DNA of 39,673 nt from Candidatus Rokuibacteriota bacterium (GTDB lineage: Bacteria; Methylomirabilota; Methylomirabilia; Rokubacteriales; CSP1-6). The stretch covers positions 1 through 39,673 of the forward strand of contig JAHFDK010000020.1 in assembly GCA_023249095.1 (NCBI GenBank), in the 5' to 3' direction. Of this stretch, positions 11,296-19,796 are shown one piece after another. Position 1 is the first letter of the stretch, and each line of letters starts with the position of its first letter. The notes below the pieces were generated by a model. The model made no database searches and had not been told where the DNA came from. It saw only the letters and a program-made list of their open reading frames with translations. Made by a program: the position numbers and the translations under genes.

Positions 11296-11521
11296 AGCGA
11301 TTCGGTCGGGTAAGTATTTAATTCGATTGGTCTAGAGCCTTCGAGTTTCAAGGAAAATGAACCCTAACTGGTTGATTTATTGTCGTTTTTGGTCCGGAAA
11401 TGCGTTTGTATCGCAGAAACATCATTATTTCTGAATATTTATGCCAAGATGCGCCGATAGACGACGCGCTGGCGAGAAACTTAACGCCGGGGAACTGAAG
11501 CGAACGCGGTCGGGCGCCGGA
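11296..11521. other. AT-rich upstream region of the sigma-54 promoter
   Basis: Noticeably AT-richer than the flanking genes, with no credible ORF. It probably carries activator sites for the promoter at 11280-11295. TCCGGAAA at 11393-11400 lies about 100 bp upstream of the -24 element and recurs inside a perfect palindrome at a similar distance from the other sigma-54 promoter (22851-22860). The distal part also takes the end of the hybrid kinase gene; no clear terminator hairpin was seen there. Confidence 0.45.
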
Positions 11522-14212
11522 CTAGGCGTCGGGATCCTGCTCCGTAATCGTGGCCCCCGGCCTGGCCGGAAGCTTGACGGTGAAGGTGGAGCCCTTGCCG
11601 AGCTCGCTCTTGACCTCGATCGTCCCGCCGTGGCTCTGCACGATCCCGAGACTCACCGACAACCCGAGCCCGGTACCGCTCACGTCGGGCTTGGTTGTGA
11701 AGAAGGGCTCGAAAATACGGTCGAGGTGCTCTGGTGCGATCCCGATGCCCGTATCGATCACCTCGACCTGCACCATGTCCGCGCTGGCCGACGACCGGAT
11801 GGTGAGAGAACCGCCGCTGTCCCTCATGACGTAGACCGCGTTGTTGATGAGGTTCAGGAACACCTGCTTGACCCTCGGCACGTCGACCTCCACGGGCGCC
11901 AGCCCCGGGGCGTAGTCCTCCGCGAGTCTGATCGCGTCCAACGCGCCCTGGCGGCGTAGCATGCCGAGCGTCTGCTCGAGGACCACGTTGAGGTCCGTGA
12001 TCTGCGGGATGAATTCGCGCTGCCGGCTGAAGTGCAGGAGGTCTCTCACAATGTCGCGGGCACGGCCCGCCTCCTCCTGGATGAGGTCGAGCTCCTCGCG
12101 CATCGGCTCACCGGGGGGAATCTGCTCCGCGAGGTATGAGGCGAAGCCGAGCACGCTCGTCAGCGGATTGTTGATCTCGTGGGCGATGTTGGCCGCCAGC
12201 TCGCCGATCGCGGCGAGCTTGGTGGATTGGATCAGCTGCGCCTGCGTCCGCTTGAGCTCGGCCATCTGGTGCTTCACGCCCTCGTACAACCGCGAGTTCT
12301 CGCTCGCCACCGCGGCCTGCAGCGCGATGCCCTCCGCCAGCCGCAGCTCGTCGGAGGTGAAGCGATGGTGCTCCTTGAGCCAGGCGATCGCAAAGCCCCC
12401 GATGCTCACGCCCTTCCAGCGCATCGGCTGGATGAGAACCGACTTGTGCCGCAGGAGCCTGGCGATTGGATGAGTGAAGCGCGGATCCTCCTGGCTGTGA
12501 CTGGCGTACACCGGTCCCTCGACCCGCCGCCAGTCGCTCACCCGGGGATCCAGCGATTTCAGGGTCGCGCTCTCGAGCGCCCCCAGCAACTCCTTGGGCA
12601 CGTGATAGCCGACGATCGGCACGAAACGGCTCCCGTCCTCGCTCAGGAGCCAGGCCCCCCCGGTGTCGGCGCCGAGCGCGCGCACCATCGCCCGCGTCGT
12701 CCTCCTCAAGATCTCGGTCAGCTCGAGCGTCGAGCTGGCGTCCTGGCTCACGGCAAGGAGGGTCTCCGTGTGACGCAGGCGTTCCTGCGTCTGCTCGTAC
12801 AGGCGCGCGTTCCGGATCGCCACCGACGCCGAGGTCGCGAGTGCCTCGCCCAAGGCCAGCTCCTCGGGCGTGAACGCGTGACGCTCCCGGTAGAGGATGG
12901 TCAAGACCCCGACGAGCTCGCTCTCGAGGAAGAGCGGCAGCCCGAGAAACGACACGAATCCTTCGCTCGCGAGCCAGCCCCGGTGCTTGACGCCGGACTC
13001 GGTCAGGACGTCGCTGTAGGCCAGCGGCGTGCGGTGCTTGGCGATCCACCCGATGAGCCCCTCATCGTCGTCCTCGCCGTGCTGCGCCGTGTCCTTCACC
13101 GTCCGGGTCGGCCCGGCCTGGGCGCGCAGATGGAAGACGCCGGGCACGTCCTCGCTGATGAGGATCCGCGCCACGTCGGCGCCGAACCGGCGCCGCACGA
13201 GCTCGCTGAGCCGATGCAGCACCTCGGAGACCTGGAGCGTGCCGGCGAGCAGGCGCCCGGATTCGACGAGGCTTTCCTGCTCGGCCGCGCGGCGCATCAC
13301 CCCTTCGTAGAGGCGCGCGTTCTCGGCGGCGATCGCCACCTGGTCGGCGACGATCTTGAGCAGTTGCTCCTCGTCGGCCTTCGCCCCCGGCGGTAGCACG
13401 TGCCGCGCGATCATGACGCCGAGCGGACGCCCCCGGACGGTGAGGGGCAGCTTCCACTCCACCTCGGTCCAGTCCTCGGCCGGCCCGACGCCGGAGCCCG
13501 CCAGGACGCTCCGCGGCTGCTCGGCGGGATTTCGACGCACGGCGACGTGGACGCCCGGCGGCTCGCTGAGCTCGACGCTCAGGCTGGTGGTGCCGATGGC
13601 CTGCGAGAGCCCGCCCAGGAGCTTCTCGAGCATCCCGTCGACGCCCAGCTCGGAGGTGATGTCCTGCATGGAGCGGTGCAGGTCCTCGAGCTGCGAGGCG
13701 CGGCGCACGAAGTGCTGGTTCAGCCGTTTGAGCTCCTCGACCTGGTTGAGCAGGCGATAGACAAGCCGCTGGTTCAGCTCGCGCAGGTAGACGCCTTCGT
13801 CGCGGCTTTCGACCCGCTCCCGCTTGCCGCCGAGAAACTCGGCGACCTGGTGAGGGAAGGCGTCGACGTCGATGGGCTTCTGGATGTAGCCGTCGCAGCC
13901 GGCCACGAGCGTGCGCTGCCGGTCGCCCTGCATCGCGTAGGCGGTCAGGGCGACCACCGGCGTGGAGGCCAGGTTCGGAAACGATTTCAGGATCGCGACG
14001 ATCTCGTAGCCGTCGACTCCCGGAAGGTTGATGTCGAGCAGGATGAGGGCCGGCTCCTCGCGGATCGCCGCTTCGATCCCGGCCAGGCCGTCCTCGGCGT
14101 CGACGAGGGTGTACCCGGCCGCCTCCAGAACGGCGCGGACCAGCAGCCGATTCTCGCGGTTGTCCTCGATGTAGAGGATCTTCGTTTTCTGGTCGAGTGG
14201 ACGTGCCGGCAT
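11522..14212 (-). CDS. Hybrid sensor histidine kinase: N-terminal receiver, multiple GAF domains, HisKA, HATPase
   Basis: 896 residues, soluble. The receiver is at 11-125 (phospho-acceptor D60 in LILLDINLPGVDG, K111 in IQKP), then a coiled stretch (about 130-175). Three GAF-like sensory segments follow (about 175-310, 320-480, 490-650), joined by helical linkers with RLYE and LRHTE-type signatures. HisKA has H678 in ELAANIAHEINNPL, and the HATPase has LNLINNAVYVM, DTGIGI and GTGLGL. Having the receiver at the N-terminus, ahead of the sensors, is the reverse of common hybrid kinases and suggests that an upstream kinase, perhaps the neighbour, controls this one. The start is well supported by GAGGAGAAG before the ATG. 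It follows the 7TM-type kinase by 7 nt, in one transcript. Ligands of the GAF domains are unknown. Confidence 0.95.
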   Translation of the reverse strand: MPARPLDQKTKILYIEDNRENRLLVRAVLEAAGYTLVDAEDGLAGIEAAIREEPALILLDINLPGVDGYEIVAILKSFPNLASTPVVALTAYAMQGDRQRTLVAGCDGYIQKPIDVDAFPHQVAEFLGGKRERVESRDEGVYLRELNQRLVYRLLNQVEELKRLNQHFVRRASQLEDLHRSMQDITSELGVDGMLEKLLGGLSQAIGTTSLSVELSEPPGVHVAVRRNPAEQPRSVLAGSGVGPAEDWTEVEWKLPLTVRGRPLGVMIARHVLPPGAKADEEQLLKIVADQVAIAAENARLYEGVMRRAAEQESLVESGRLLAGTLQVSEVLHRLSELVRRRFGADVARILISEDVPGVFHLRAQAGPTRTVKDTAQHGEDDDEGLIGWIAKHRTPLAYSDVLTESGVKHRGWLASEGFVSFLGLPLFLESELVGVLTILYRERHAFTPEELALGEALATSASVAIRNARLYEQTQERLRHTETLLAVSQDASSTLELTEILRRTTRAMVRALGADTGGAWLLSEDGSRFVPIVGYHVPKELLGALESATLKSLDPRVSDWRRVEGPVYASHSQEDPRFTHPIARLLRHKSVLIQPMRWKGVSIGGFAIAWLKEHHRFTSDELRLAEGIALQAAVASENSRLYEGVKHQMAELKRTQAQLIQSTKLAAIGELAANIAHEINNPLTSVLGFASYLAEQIPPGEPMREELDLIQEEAGRARDIVRDLLHFSRQREFIPQITDLNVVLEQTLGMLRRQGALDAIRLAEDYAPGLAPVEVDVPRVKQVFLNLINNAVYVMRDSGGSLTIRSSASADMVQVEVIDTGIGIAPEHLDRIFEPFFTTKPDVSGTGLGLSVSLGIVQSHGGTIEVKSELGKGSTFTVKLPARPGATITEQDPDA

Positions 14213-14219
14213 CTTCTCC

Positions 14220-16340
14220 TCAGGTCAAGGGGAGCGTGAAATGGAACGTGGACCCCTGGTTCTCGCGGCTCTCCGCCCAGATGCGACCGCCGTGCAGCTC
14301 GACGAACTTCTTGCTGATCGCGAGTCCGAGCCCGGTGCCGCCGGCGCTGCGGGCGACGGGGTTGTCGAGCTGCTGGAACGGCTCGAACAATTGCGCGAGG
14401 TCGTCCTCGCGGATGCCGATCCCCGTGTCGGCGACGCTCACCCGGATCGCGTCCGGCTCGGCCACGACGCTGACGAGGATCCGCCCCTGGGCGGTAAACT
14501 TGATCGCGTTGGACAGCAGGTTGAGCAGGATCTGCTTGACCTTCGTGCGATCGCCCGACAACGGCGGCAGCTCGAGCGGCACGTTCTTCTCGAGCTTCAT
14601 CTGCTGGCCGCGCGCGAGCGGCATCGACGACTCGATACACTCGTCGATCAGCTCGTGCAGGTCAAGCTCTTCTGAGATCATCTCGAGCTTCCCGGCCTCG
14701 ATACGGGAGAAGTCGAGGATGCCATTGATGAGCTGGAGGAGGTGGGCGCCACTGTTGTGTACCGAGCGGATGTACGTCTCCTGTCGCTCCGTCAGCTCGC
14801 CGTCGAAGCGGTTCAGCAGCACCTTCGAAAAGCCGATGATGGAGTTGAGCGGCGTCCGGAGCTCGTGCGACATGCTGGCCAAAAACTGGGATTTGAGCCG
14901 GCTGGCCTGCAGGAGCTGCGCGTTGGATTCGGAGAGCTCCTCGTAGAGCCGCGCGTTCTCCAGCGAGATGGCGACCTGATTGGCGAGGACGGCGAGCACC
15001 TCCAGCTCCTGATCGTCGAAGATGTCGCCGGAGAGCTTCTCGCCCACGAGCAGGATCCCGGTGAGCTTGCCCTCGATCTTCAAGGGCACGATCAGCGTCG
15101 CCTTGATCGCGTCGAGCTCACCCTCGGCCGTCTCGAAGTACGCCGCGATCTCGGGATTCAGCTTGACCTCTTCCTTCACCAGCACCCGGCCCGTCTGGTT
15201 CAGCCACTGCACGATCCGGCTGTCGACCCGGATCGCCACGGCCCCGACGCCCTCGCCGACGGTGGCGTCCTCGCGGTAGACGACGAACGCGCTGCGCTGA
15301 GCGTCGTAGATCATCAGGACGCAGTGGGTGAGCGGCACCCCGCGGACGAGCCCGTGGACGAGCGTTTCCATCAGCCGTCCGAAATCGAGGATCGAGCCCA
15401 TCCGCTTGCTGAGGTCCAGGAGCGTCTCGTAGCACCCGCGCCGCCGGCTGAACATGACGCGCTCGATCCGCTCCTCCAGCCGCTGTCCGAGCGGGCTCAC
15501 GAGCATGGTCATCACGAACCCCAGCGGCAGGATGACCCACAGCGGGTTCAACTGGTCCCAGTCAGCGTACTGCTCGGCCGCGACCAGCACCGAGGTGAGC
15601 ACGCCCCACAGCAGAAGGTAGATCGCGCCCTTCTTCACTACCACGTTCACATCGAAGAGGCGGTAGCGCACGATCGACGTCCCGAGCATGAGCGCGAACA
15701 CCATGTTCGCGGGGATGCCCATCGGGTACACGAGGTCCGCCGCCGGCACGAAGCGGGCGAGGATGAACCGGGCGAAGTCGATGAGGCCGCCGATCAGGCT
15801 CACCAGGGTTCCTAACAAGATCAGGGTCGCGCGATTCCGTCGGAAGCTGGAGTCGACGTCGTTGTAGGTCCGGACAAGGTGCAAGAGCCCGTAGATGAGG
15901 AAGCAGTTGAAGTAGACGAAGAAGGGCGTGTACAGCAGGCCGGTCGCCGGCGCCCATCCCCAGTACGTCGAGTTCACGCCGCTCATGAAGAGTGACGAGC
16001 CGCTCAGGTTGATGATGCTGAAGAAGAGCGCGAGCGCGTACACGACGAGCAGGGAGGTCCGGTGGCGCGTCGTGCTCTCGAGGAAGATCAGGACGAAGTG
16101 GTAGTAGAAGGCCGGGAGCGCGATGACCCCGGTGTGGATGACGATCTCCCAGAAGACCGCGGTCGCCTCGTCCGGTGACCTCCGGAGCATGAAGACGCCA
16201 AAGTTCCAGACGGCCATGCCGCCCACGAAATACGTGAACAGACGGTTCAGCCGGCTCCCGGGGTTGCGGAAGAGCGTGATCCCGGCGAGGGAGACGTTCA
16301 GGACCAGCGCGAGGAGCGGGAGAAAGTTATGAGGCGTCAC
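14220..16340 (-). CDS. Membrane sensor histidine kinase with 7TM-type N-terminus and GAF domain
   Basis: 706 residues. The first ~270 contain about seven or eight hydrophobic helices (for example FLPLLALVLNVSLAGITLF, VIALPAFYYHFVLIFL and LVVYALALFFSIINL), like HisKA_7TM sensors. A GAF-like domain follows (about 310-460; LTGILLVGEKLSG, LANQVAISLENARLYEEL), then HisKA with H492 in FLASMSHELRTPLNS and an HATPase with LNLLSNAIKF, DTGIGI and GTGLGLAI. No fused receiver is present. GTG at 16340 is chosen because AGGGGG lies about 6 nt before it and the encoded start (TPHNFLPLL) leads straight into the first helix. It overlaps the acetyltransferase 3' end by 14 nt. The probable partner is the adjacent receiver-bearing kinase or one of the response regulators of the block. 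Confidence 0.94.
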   Translation of the reverse strand: MTPHNFLPLLALVLNVSLAGITLFRNPGSRLNRLFTYFVGGMAVWNFGVFMLRRSPDEATAVFWEIVIHTGVIALPAFYYHFVLIFLESTTRHRTSLLVVYALALFFSIINLSGSSLFMSGVNSTYWGWAPATGLLYTPFFVYFNCFLIYGLLHLVRTYNDVDSSFRRNRATLILLGTLVSLIGGLIDFARFILARFVPAADLVYPMGIPANMVFALMLGTSIVRYRLFDVNVVVKKGAIYLLLWGVLTSVLVAAEQYADWDQLNPLWVILPLGFVMTMLVSPLGQRLEERIERVMFSRRRGCYETLLDLSKRMGSILDFGRLMETLVHGLVRGVPLTHCVLMIYDAQRSAFVVYREDATVGEGVGAVAIRVDSRIVQWLNQTGRVLVKEEVKLNPEIAAYFETAEGELDAIKATLIVPLKIEGKLTGILLVGEKLSGDIFDDQELEVLAVLANQVAISLENARLYEELSESNAQLLQASRLKSQFLASMSHELRTPLNSIIGFSKVLLNRFDGELTERQETYIRSVHNSGAHLLQLINGILDFSRIEAGKLEMISEELDLHELIDECIESSMPLARGQQMKLEKNVPLELPPLSGDRTKVKQILLNLLSNAIKFTAQGRILVSVVAEPDAIRVSVADTGIGIREDDLAQLFEPFQQLDNPVARSAGGTGLGLAISKKFVELHGGRIWAESRENQGSTFHFTLPLT

Positions 16341-17004
16341 GCGTGTCCCCCTCGGCACCCTCGAGAGGGGAATAGGCTTTGTCCTTCTTGCGCTGCTGCT
16401 CGATCTCGTGCTTGAGAATGCCGAAGACGAGCATGTCCCAGCACTGACCATCCTGGTATCCCGCCTGCCGAAGAATACCCTCCTGCCGGAAGCCGTTGCG
16501 CCGCAGCGAGTTGGCGCTCAGACGATTGTACTCGTACACCTTCGCCTCGATGCGCCGGAGTCCCAGCACGTCCACCCCATAGTAGGAGATGAGCTTACCC
16601 GCCTCCACACCAAATCCACGGCGGATCGCCTTCGGGTCGGTCAGCATGACCTCGAGGAAGGCGTAGCCCTCGAGGAGGTGGATGTTGAACAACCGCGCCA
16701 CGCCGAGGGGCCTGGCCCACTCCACGCTGGCCTCGATCACGAGGACGATCTGCGTGGAATCCATCAGGCACGCCTCGTAGAACGAGGGGTCCTTGTCGTA
16801 CACGTGCTTGTAGGAGTTCAGGAACTCGCTCCCGACCATGCGCTCGATGAACGGATCTTCCGCCCACTCGGAGAGATACTCGAGATCCTCCGGCGAGAAT
16901 GTCCGCAGGTAGACGCGTAGCCCCTGCGAGACCACGCCCCGTCGGCGCGCGTTTCCCTCGCCCGGGCTCGACGACACGGACGACGCCTCGTCCACGGCGA
17001 TCAT
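16327..17004 (-). CDS. GNAT-family N-acetyltransferase (RimJ/RimL-like)
   Basis: 225 residues. After about 25 polar residues comes an acetyltransferase_3-type GNAT fold: LRVYLRTFSPEDLEYLSEWAEDP, GVARLFNIHLLEGYAFLEVMLTDPKAIRRGFGVEAGKLI (acetyl-CoA binding loop R-R-G-F-G, a variant of Q/RxxGxG), then RIEAKVYEYNRLSANSLRRNGFRQEGILR, the characteristic N-x-x-S-x-x-x-x-x-x-x-GF segment. The basic C-terminus (QQRKKDKAYS) is an extra. Start ATG 17004 follows a G-rich ribosome site and comes 13 nt after the broken secreted-protein gene; the end overlaps the kinase start. Family members acetylate protein N-termini or small amines; here the position inside a signalling block suggests modification of a block product, which is inference. 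Confidence 0.88.
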   Translation of the reverse strand: MIAVDEASSVSSSPGEGNARRRGVVSQGLRVYLRTFSPEDLEYLSEWAEDPFIERMVGSEFLNSYKHVYDKDPSFYEACLMDSTQIVLVIEASVEWARPLGVARLFNIHLLEGYAFLEVMLTDPKAIRRGFGVEAGKLISYYGVDVLGLRRIEAKVYEYNRLSANSLRRNGFRQEGILRQAGYQDGQCWDMLVFGILKHEIEQQRKKDKAYSPLEGAEGDTRDAS

Positions 17005-17017
17005 TCCCCCCCCTGCG

Positions 17018-17739
17018 TTAGTCGTCGACGAACGTGATCTCAAGGCGCACGGTGGGGTCCCCCAGCGCACGCTCGTTCACGAGCACCCACACGAGGTCGC
17101 CACTGTCCTCCTTGTAGACCGCGCCATGATCGACCTCGAACGGCTGCATGAACTTCCCCCGGAAGGGTGCCTCGCAGATTCTGAAACCCGGGCACCAATC
17201 GTTCTCGTCGTCGACTCCGATCAACCCGGTCGGCTTGAACGTGCCGTTCGTGATCGTGATGATCACGGGATCCGTCACCTCGATCGTGCCGCGGAACTTG
17301 CCGGTCATGACCACCAGCTCGGCGACATCGGTGAGGTTGGTCCTGTCGCTGTTGACGACGACGTACAGCTGGCCGCTAATCGTGCCGCGCAATAAAGGCG
17401 AAGTGTCCAGGTGAAGGTCGCTCGTCCCGAAGGCAACGCGGTACACCGACTCGCGTCCTTCACCGTGATTCCAAGCTGGGCAAAAACCAACTCCGCGTGG
17501 GCCATCAGCTTCTCGGTGCACAGCGGCGTCCCGCGCCTGGCCTTTCCTTTGAGCCCAGACGCGGCCACCCGGTGCGGGCGCCCTTTGTGGTCGACGGTGA
17601 ACTGCGCCTCCTCGTTCAACTCATAGAGCACCACGTCCTTGCCGGGGGAGGCATGGACGCCGGCCTCGCTCGCCCGGAGCATCAGCCCGAGCACGGAGAA
17701 CACCACGAGCAGCACGATCGAACTCACGTGTGCTTTCAT
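17018..17739 (-). pseudogene. Frameshifted secreted protein, paralogue of 10428-11228
   Basis: ATG 17739 (AGGAGC upstream) opens a signal peptide (MKAHVSSIVLLVVFSVLGLML) and a mature part with VVLYELNEEAQFTVDHKGRPHRVA and RRGTPLC. From about 17445 to 17420 the homology to the intact paralogue moves to the -1 frame, which continues with GTSDLHLDTSP, LYVVVNSDRTNLTDVAELVVMTGKFRG and RLEITFVDD to a TAA at 17018. Adding one base would give 723 nt, a clean frame of 240 residues. The join lacks a canonical slippery heptamer, so a recent deletion or a sequencing/assembly error is more likely than programmed frameshifting. The first frame alone runs on into nonsense sequence. Good ribosome site and intact downstream half suggest that the lesion, if real, is young. 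Confidence 0.75.
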
Positions 17740-17819
17740 CGAACGCTCCTGCGCCACATGATCCGGGACGGCCCCGGCCCTTCGCCGCCATCCTTCACGC
17801 TCGCCGCGGACGGCGGAGC

Positions 17820-18533
17820 TCACGCCGTCCGGCACCACGCCAGGTGGCTCAGGCCCGATAGGAACGTCTGGCGGGACTCGATGACCTCGAACCCGGCGCG
17901 GCGTAGCGTCTCGTGGAACTCGGCCGCGCCGAGATAGCGATGCTCGCTCTCCCGGAAGAACTCGAAGGCGACCGTCGGCAAAAGCCATCGCAGGGCCCGG
18001 ACGGCTGCCCCCAGTCCTTCCGCATCCCGCACTGCGCGGAACGTCCGCATCACGCGCGCCGGGCGATCGTAGGTCAGGAAGATCGCGTGTCCGTCCGGCT
18101 TCAGCGCGCGCCGGCAACCCTCGAGCAGCGCGACCGGATCGGGATGCCAGTACAGCGTGTGCATACTCACCAAGACGTCGAAGTTCCCCCCGCTCGGCAC
18201 CACGGCGCGCCCGATGTCCAGGTGTTGGAACGTCAAGTTGGCTCCGCGCGGCTTGTTCTTCTCGCGCGCGATCTCGACCAGGTGCCTTACGCCGTCGATC
18301 CCGACGACCGAGTAGCCCTCCTTGGCGAGTCGGAGGCTGACGTTCCCGATCCCGCACGCGACGTCGAGCACCCGGGTCACGCGCGCGGCGGTCTCGTCGG
18401 GGACCGAGCGGGCGACGAACGCGACGATCTCCTCGAGCATGGCTTCATAGGGCGGGAAGCGTGTCACCACCGCGTCGTAGGAGACGCCGTACGTGACGGC
18501 GATCATGTGCTCGAGCGCTTCCCGAAAAGGCAT
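17820..18533 (-). CDS. SAM-dependent methyltransferase (class I), second of a tandem pair
   Basis: 237 residues. SAM-binding motif I is VLDVACGIGNVSLRLA, followed by VVGIDGVRHLVEIAREKN (motif post-I), FDVLVSMHTLYWHPDP (motif II) and RRALKPDGHAIFLTYDR (motif III). The C-terminal half carries an FREESEH-like FRESEHRYLGAAEFHETLRRAGF segment, as in Methyltransf_11/25 small-molecule enzymes. It aligns end to end with the gene just upstream (shared YGVxYD, R-F-x-x-Y and RRAGF), so the two are tandem duplicates that have diverged. ATG 18533 is preferred over GTG 18620 because GGGAG lies 5 nt before it, as in the upstream copy, and the shared N-terminus starts there. Substrate is unknown. Confidence 0.86.
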   Translation of the reverse strand: MPFREALEHMIAVTYGVSYDAVVTRFPPYEAMLEEIVAFVARSVPDETAARVTRVLDVACGIGNVSLRLAKEGYSVVGIDGVRHLVEIAREKNKPRGANLTFQHLDIGRAVVPSGGNFDVLVSMHTLYWHPDPVALLEGCRRALKPDGHAIFLTYDRPARVMRTFRAVRDAEGLGAAVRALRWLLPTVAFEFFRESEHRYLGAAEFHETLRRAGFEVIESRQTFLSGLSHLAWCRTA

Positions 18534-18620
18534 ACGATCTCCCGCCCGTTCCGCGGGCGCGGCCGGCCTGACGCCCGCGAGAGGCCGAGGTGGGTACGGC
18601 ACGATGTCGTCACGGCTCAC

Positions 18621-19361
18621 CTAAGTCTCGGCCTTCCTCGCCCACACCAAGAGGCTGGCGTCGCCGAGGAACGTCCTCCGCATGTCCAGCACCGCGAACC
18701 CGGCCCGTCGCACCTGGGCCGAAAACGTGGCCTCGTCCCAGTAGTGCGGCCCGATCCGCTCTCGGGTCGCCTCGAAGATCGAGTTGGGCAGCACCCACAG
18801 AAGACAGTGGAGCACCGCACTCAGTCCGTCACGCCGCCCGATCTCCCGTAGCGTCGACCACTGCCCGATCTGGCGCGTGTGATTCACGAACACCGCGTGC
18901 CCGCCGGGCTTGAGCACTCGGTGCGCTTCTCGAAGCAGCCGGTCCGGCGCCGGGTGCACGTAGAGGGAGTGGATACTGATCACCTGGTCGAAGGCGCCGT
19001 CGCGGAACGTATTGCCCCGAGTGAGCTCCCCCTGCCGAAAGGCCAGGTTGGCCAGGTGCCGTGCCCGGCGCTTTTCCTTCGCCGCCCCGACCAGCGCGGC
19101 GTACGAGTCGAGCCCCGTGACCGTGAACCCCGCCTCGGCCAGCGCGCACGTGAAGTTGCCCGGCCCGCACCCCAGGTCGAGCACCCGGACGTCCCGTCGC
19201 TCGACGCGCGCAGGAACCGCGGCTTCGACCAGATCGCGGACCTCCCTCTGGAGTCGCTGGTAGTAGCTGAAGCGCGGGTAGACGTAGTCATAGACCACGC
19301 CGTAGCCGACCGAGAGCATCCGATCGAGCCACCCATGGATCGGATCGACCTTCCACTTCAT
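18621..19361 (-). CDS. SAM-dependent methyltransferase (class I), first of a tandem pair
   Basis: 246 residues from ATG 19361. Motifs are VLDLGCGPGNFTCALAEAGF (I), VTGLDSYAALVGAAKEK (post-I), FDQVISIHSLYVHPAPD (II) and AHRVLKPGGHAVFVNHTR (III), then a C-terminal region ending QVRRAGFAVLDMRRTFLGDASLLVWARK. Start chosen for GGGAG five bases upstream and for the N-terminus shared with the downstream paralogue; an ATG at 19403 has its GAGG too close. The gene lies 54 nt after the CheY-like gene in the same direction, inside the signalling block. Aromatic and His-rich motif II (HSLYVHP) resembles enzymes acting on small or lipid substrates. A chemotaxis-type glutamate methyltransferase (CheR) is excluded by the motif order. 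Confidence 0.86.
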   Translation of the reverse strand: MKWKVDPIHGWLDRMLSVGYGVVYDYVYPRFSYYQRLQREVRDLVEAAVPARVERRDVRVLDLGCGPGNFTCALAEAGFTVTGLDSYAALVGAAKEKRRARHLANLAFRQGELTRGNTFRDGAFDQVISIHSLYVHPAPDRLLREAHRVLKPGGHAVFVNHTRQIGQWSTLREIGRRDGLSAVLHCLLWVLPNSIFEATRERIGPHYWDEATFSAQVRRAGFAVLDMRRTFLGDASLLVWARKAET

Positions 19362-19415
19362 GGCGACTCCCGCCGTCACCGTCGTGGGCGCACTGCGCTG
19401 CATCCTCGCGCGCCC

Positions 19416-19796
19416 CTAGGCTTTGCTCGCGAGGACCTTGTCGACCGCCCCGCGCAGCTCCGACGGCGTGAACGGCTTCAACAAGATGTAGTCGAATCCC
19501 AGTCGCGTGGCCTCGTTGATGATGTCGGGCGTGCCGTGGGCGGTCATGAGTATGCACGCCATGCCGGGACGGATCTGGCGGGCTTGACCGAGCACCTCGA
19601 ACCCGTTCATACCCGGCATCTTGTAGTCGACGACGAGGAGATCGAACAGCTCCTTGCGGCAGAGCTCGATGGCCGTCTCGCCGCGATTCGCGGCCCTGAT
19701 CGAATACCCCAAGGCTTGCAGCACGTTGACGCACAGGATGACGACCGGGCCTGCGTCGTCGACGACGAGGATCTTCGGCCGTGCCGATTCCGTCAA
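19416..19796 (-). CDS. Single-domain CheY-like response regulator
   Basis: 126 residues made only of a receiver domain: ILVVDDAGPVV (acidic pair D13, D14), phospho-acceptor D57 in LLVVDYKMPGMNG, Thr in LMTAHGT and K107 in YILLKPF. All key residues are present, so it should accept phosphate, probably from a kinase of the same block. It has no output domain and could pass phosphate on or bind a partner. Start is TTG 19796, whose codon overlaps the TGA of the HD-GYP gene (TTGA), implying coupled translation; no ATG or GTG is available before the first strand. Confidence 0.9.
   Translation of the reverse strand: MTESARPKILVVDDAGPVVILCVNVLQALGYSIRAANRGETAIELCRKELFDLLVVDYKMPGMNGFEVLGQARQIRPGMACILMTAHGTPDIINEATRLGFDYILLKPFTPSELRGAVDKVLASKA

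Noticed and set aside
17018..17739. Programmed -1 frameshift in the secreted-protein paralogue
   Set aside because: No canonical slippery heptamer or strong downstream hairpin was seen at the join; deletion or sequence error is simpler.
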